A program made the position numbers and the translations under genes. Below are positions 61,864-64,000 of a DNA stretch of 64,000 nucleotides, piece by piece. Under the pieces are notes generated by a model that ran no database searches, was not told the DNA's origin, and saw nothing but the letters and a program-made list of their open reading frames with translations. Location: contig CAXHUQ010000601.1 in assembly GCA_964020085.1 (NCBI GenBank), positions 583,001 through 647,000 on the forward strand. Reading direction: 5' to 3'. Each line of letters starts with the position of its first letter. The first letter of the stretch is position 1. The DNA is from Micromussa lordhowensis (taxonomy: Eukaryota > Cnidaria > Anthozoa > Scleractinia > Lobophylliidae).

Positions 61864-64000
61864 AATGACATTATCTCCTAATTAGAATGGACTTAAAGTG
61901 CCAACATAGCACAACATTTTGCAGCAAACTGCGGCTCCCAAATTGCCCGTAAAGCCGAGCTATGGCAAATTTGGCAAGGCCACCCTCAGCGCGCATTTTC
62001 TAAAATTCTGCAAAGTTGCCACCAGGGGAAAGTCTTGCAGAAAGAAAGCCACAAAAAAAACCCTGGCGCAAATGCCATCACCTCTTAAGTAGAATGCACT
62101 TGAAGTGCCAACATAGCACAACATTTTGCAGCAAACCGCGGCTCCCTAAGTGCCCGTAAAGCCGAGCTACGGCAAATTTGGCAAGGACACCCTCAGCGGA
62201 CATTTTCTAAAATTCTGCAAAGTTGCGACCAGGAGAAAGTCCTGCAGAAAGAAGGCCAGAAAAAACACCCTGGCGCAAATGCCATTATCTCCTAATTAAA
62301 ATGCACTTAAAATGCCAACATAGCACAACATTTTGCAGTAAACCGCGGCTCCCAAAGTGCCCGTAAAGCCGAGCTATGGCAAATTTGGCAAGGACACCCT
62401 CAGCGCGCATTTTCTAAAATTCTGCAAAGTTGCGACCAGGAGAAAGTCCTGCAGAAAGAAGGCCAGAAAAAAAACCCTGGCGCAAATGTCATCATCTCCT
62501 AATTAGAATGCTCCTGAAGTGCCAACATAGCACAACATTTTACAGCAAACCGCGGCTCCCTAAGTGCCCGTAAAGCCGAGCTATGGGAAAATTGGCAAGG
62601 ACACCCTCAGCGCGCATTTTCTGAAATTCTGCAAAGTTGCGAACAGGGGAAAGTCTTGAAGAAAGAAGGCCAGAAAAAACACCCTGGCGCAAATGCCATT
62701 ATCTCCTAATTAAAATGCACTTAAAGTGCCAACATAGCACAACATTTTGCAGGAAACCGCGGCTCCCTAAGTGCCCGTAAAGGCGAGCTATGGCAAATTT
62801 GGCAAGGACACCCTCAGCGCGCATTTTCTGAAATTCTGCAAAGTTGCCACCAGGGGAAAAACCTGCAGAAAGAAGGCCAGAAAAAACACACTGGCGCAAA
62901 TGCCATTATCTCCTAATTAGAATGCACTGAAAGTGCCAACATAGCACAACATTTTGCAGCAAACCGCGGCTCCCTAAGTGCCCGTAAAACCGAGCTATGG
63001 CAAATTTAGCAAGGACACCCTCAGCGCGCATTTTCTAAAATTCTGCAAAGTTGCCACCAGGGGAAAGTCTTGCAGAAAGAAGGCCAGAAAAAACACCCTG
63101 GCGCAAATGCCATCATCTCGTAATTAAAATGCACTTAAAGTGCCAACATAGCACAACATTTTGCAGCAAACCGCGGCTCCCTAAGTGCCCGTAAAGCCGA
63201 GCTATGGCAAATTTGGCAAGGACACCCTCAGCGCGCATTTCCTGAAATTCTGCAAAGTTGCGACCAGGAGAAAAACCTGCAAAAAGAAGGCCAGAAAAAG
63301 CACCCTGGCGCAAGTGCCATTATCTCCTAATTAAAATGCACTTTAAGTGCCAACATAGCACAACCTTTTGCAGCAAACCGCGGCTCCCTAAGTGCCCGTA
63401 AAGCCGAGCTATGGCAAATTTGGCAAGGACACCCTCAGCGCGCATTTCCTGAAATTCTGCAAAGTTGCGACCAGGAGAAAAACCTGCAGAAAGAAGGCCA
63501 GAAAAAACACCCTGACGCAAATGCCATTATCTGCTAATTAAAATGCACTTAAAGTAACATAGCACAACATTTTGCAGCAAACCGCGGCTCCCTAAGTGCC
63601 CGTAAAGCCGAGCTATGGCAAATTTGGCAAGGACACCCTCAGCGCGCATTTTCTGAAATTCTGCAAAGTTGCGACCAGGGGAAAAACCTGCAGAAAGAAG
63701 GCCAGAAAAAACACCCTGGCGCAAATGCCATTATCTCCTATTTAAAATGCACTTAAAGTGCCAACATAGCACAATATTTTGCAGCAAACCGCGGTTCCCA
63801 AAGTGCCCGTAAAACCGAGCTATGGCAAATTTGGCAAGGACACCCTCAGCGCGCATTTTCTGAAATTCTGCAAAGTTGCGACCAGAGAAAGTCTTGCAGA
63901 AGGAAGGCCAGAAAAATTACCCTGGCGCAAATGCCATTATCTCCTAATTAGAATGCACTTAAAGTGCCAACATAGCACAACATTTTGCAGCAAACCGCGG
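61864..64000. repeat. Right end of window: ordinary monomers, array continues
   Basis: Satellite to the last base. From about 63737 the sequence matches 52801 onward (CCTATTTAAA, CACAATATTTTGC, CGCGGTTCCC, GACCAGAGAAAGTC, AAATTACCCTGG), a repeat of the same rare variants about 10.9 kb apart. No boundary is reached. Confidence 0.85.
63596..63802. repeat. Representative satellite monomer (exactly 207 bp)
   Basis: Counting from GTGCCCG as base 1, a typical monomer contains: CAAATTTG palindrome near 24-31; GCGCGC near 47-52; a small CAGG...CCTG inverted pair near 81-95; one CTGCAG (PstI) at 93-98; an A-run in AGAAAAAACACC near 109-120; GGCGCAAATGCC near 123-134; an AT-rich TCCTAATTAAAA near 141-152; the dyad GCACTTNAAGTGC at 154-166; and one CCGCGG (SacII) at 194-199. 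It carries about eight CpGs. The AT-rich segment holds the stop codons that close the minus-strand frame in most copies. This copy differs from the majority by CCTATTTAAA, CAATATT and GGTTCCC. Confidence 0.95.

Larger units (their letters stand above)
761..64000. repeat. 207-bp satellite DNA array, about 295 monomers
   Basis: From GTGCCCGTAA at 761 to the window end, the same ~207-bp sequence repeats head to tail in one orientation. Subtracting the four ~298-bp insertions and the 990-bp LINE leaves about 61 kb, or about 295 monomers. The array continues beyond 64000. Monomers differ by scattered substitutions and small indels, and neighbouring blocks share the same variants, as expected under unequal exchange and gene conversion. 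The size, period and homogeneity fit a centromeric, pericentromeric or other heterochromatic satellite, but location cannot be told from sequence. No tRNA, rRNA or CRISPR organisation is present: the units have no unique spacers. Confidence 0.98.

Noticed and set aside
63596..63802. CENP-B-box-like sequence CTCGGCTTTACGGG (minus strand of the GTGCCCGTAAAGCCGAG region)
   Set aside because: It recalls the TTCG....A..CGGG pattern, but the first T is C and the spacing is one base short, so it does not fit the known box.
761..64000. Hundreds of ~66-residue minus-strand and ~64-residue plus-strand open frames in the satellite
   Set aside because: They repeat once per monomer because 207 is a multiple of three, most start at TTG or other non-ATG codons, and they tolerate replacements, frameshifts and stops. 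Longer ones (for example at 10395-10802 and 44122-44652) come only from loss of the stop or an indel.
761..64000. CRISPR array or other spacer-bearing repeat
   Set aside because: The whole 207-bp unit is repeated with no unique spacers, and the context is eukaryotic.
761..64000. Tandem 5S rRNA, tRNA, histone or snRNA gene cluster
   Set aside because: The monomer has no RNA polymerase III box pair, no cloverleaf potential that I could see and no coding frame under constraint.
761..64000. The regular duplications being assembly errors
   Set aside because: Private substitutions, A-run length differences and chimeric monomers distinguish the copies, which argues for real duplications. Exact copy numbers in the most identical parts (18.8-19.4, 38.1-39.5 kb) still depend on long-read support.

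Overview
The window is almost entirely one very large tandem satellite array from a eukaryote, most likely a metazoan. From about base 761 to the right edge (64000, still inside the array) the DNA repeats with a 207-bp period, roughly 295 monomers by length arithmetic. Non-LTR retrotransposon pieces, a splice-donor-like site in the flank and the absence of any bacterial gene organisation point to an animal genome. The jockey/CR1-type reverse transcriptase resembles those abundant in cnidarians and other marine invertebrates, but that is an impression from family resemblance, not a species call.

Layout. 1-420: AT-rich DNA with a degenerate ~100-bp tandem repeat. 434-592 (minus): an open segment ending in a good 5' splice-donor-like sequence, a weak candidate exon. 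593-760: single-copy DNA with a CRE-like octamer and a 14-bp palindrome. 761-1190: degenerate edge monomers. 1190-5160: a left-edge monomer subfamily. 5.6-42 kb: the main array, built of nested local duplications (8-, 23-, 4-, 3- and 2-monomer blocks). Within it, four copies of one 293-bp insertion (a retrotransposon 3' end on the minus strand) lie at the same monomer position with the same 5-bp target duplication, so one insertion was carried along by later duplication. 42071-43060: a 5'-truncated LINE with an intact C-terminal reverse-transcriptase frame, an AATAAA and a TGTA microsatellite tail. 43.1-64 kb: more regular monomers, including a 204-bp subfamily and a GTGG/TTGTAGC subfamily, and a 10-monomer duplication at 57.7-61.9 kb.

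There are no cooperating genes. The only recognisable protein is the LINE fragment. The many ~66-codon minus-strand frames are a by-product of a period divisible by three (207 = 3 x 69), and most open with TTG, so I do not annotate them as genes. The interest lies in the array itself: a readable record of unequal exchange (block offsets that add up exactly, chimeric junction monomers, inserted elements used as markers), a monomer with a nearly invariant short dyad, and a sharp array boundary next to possible genic DNA. A centromeric or pericentromeric role is possible but not shown by sequence alone.
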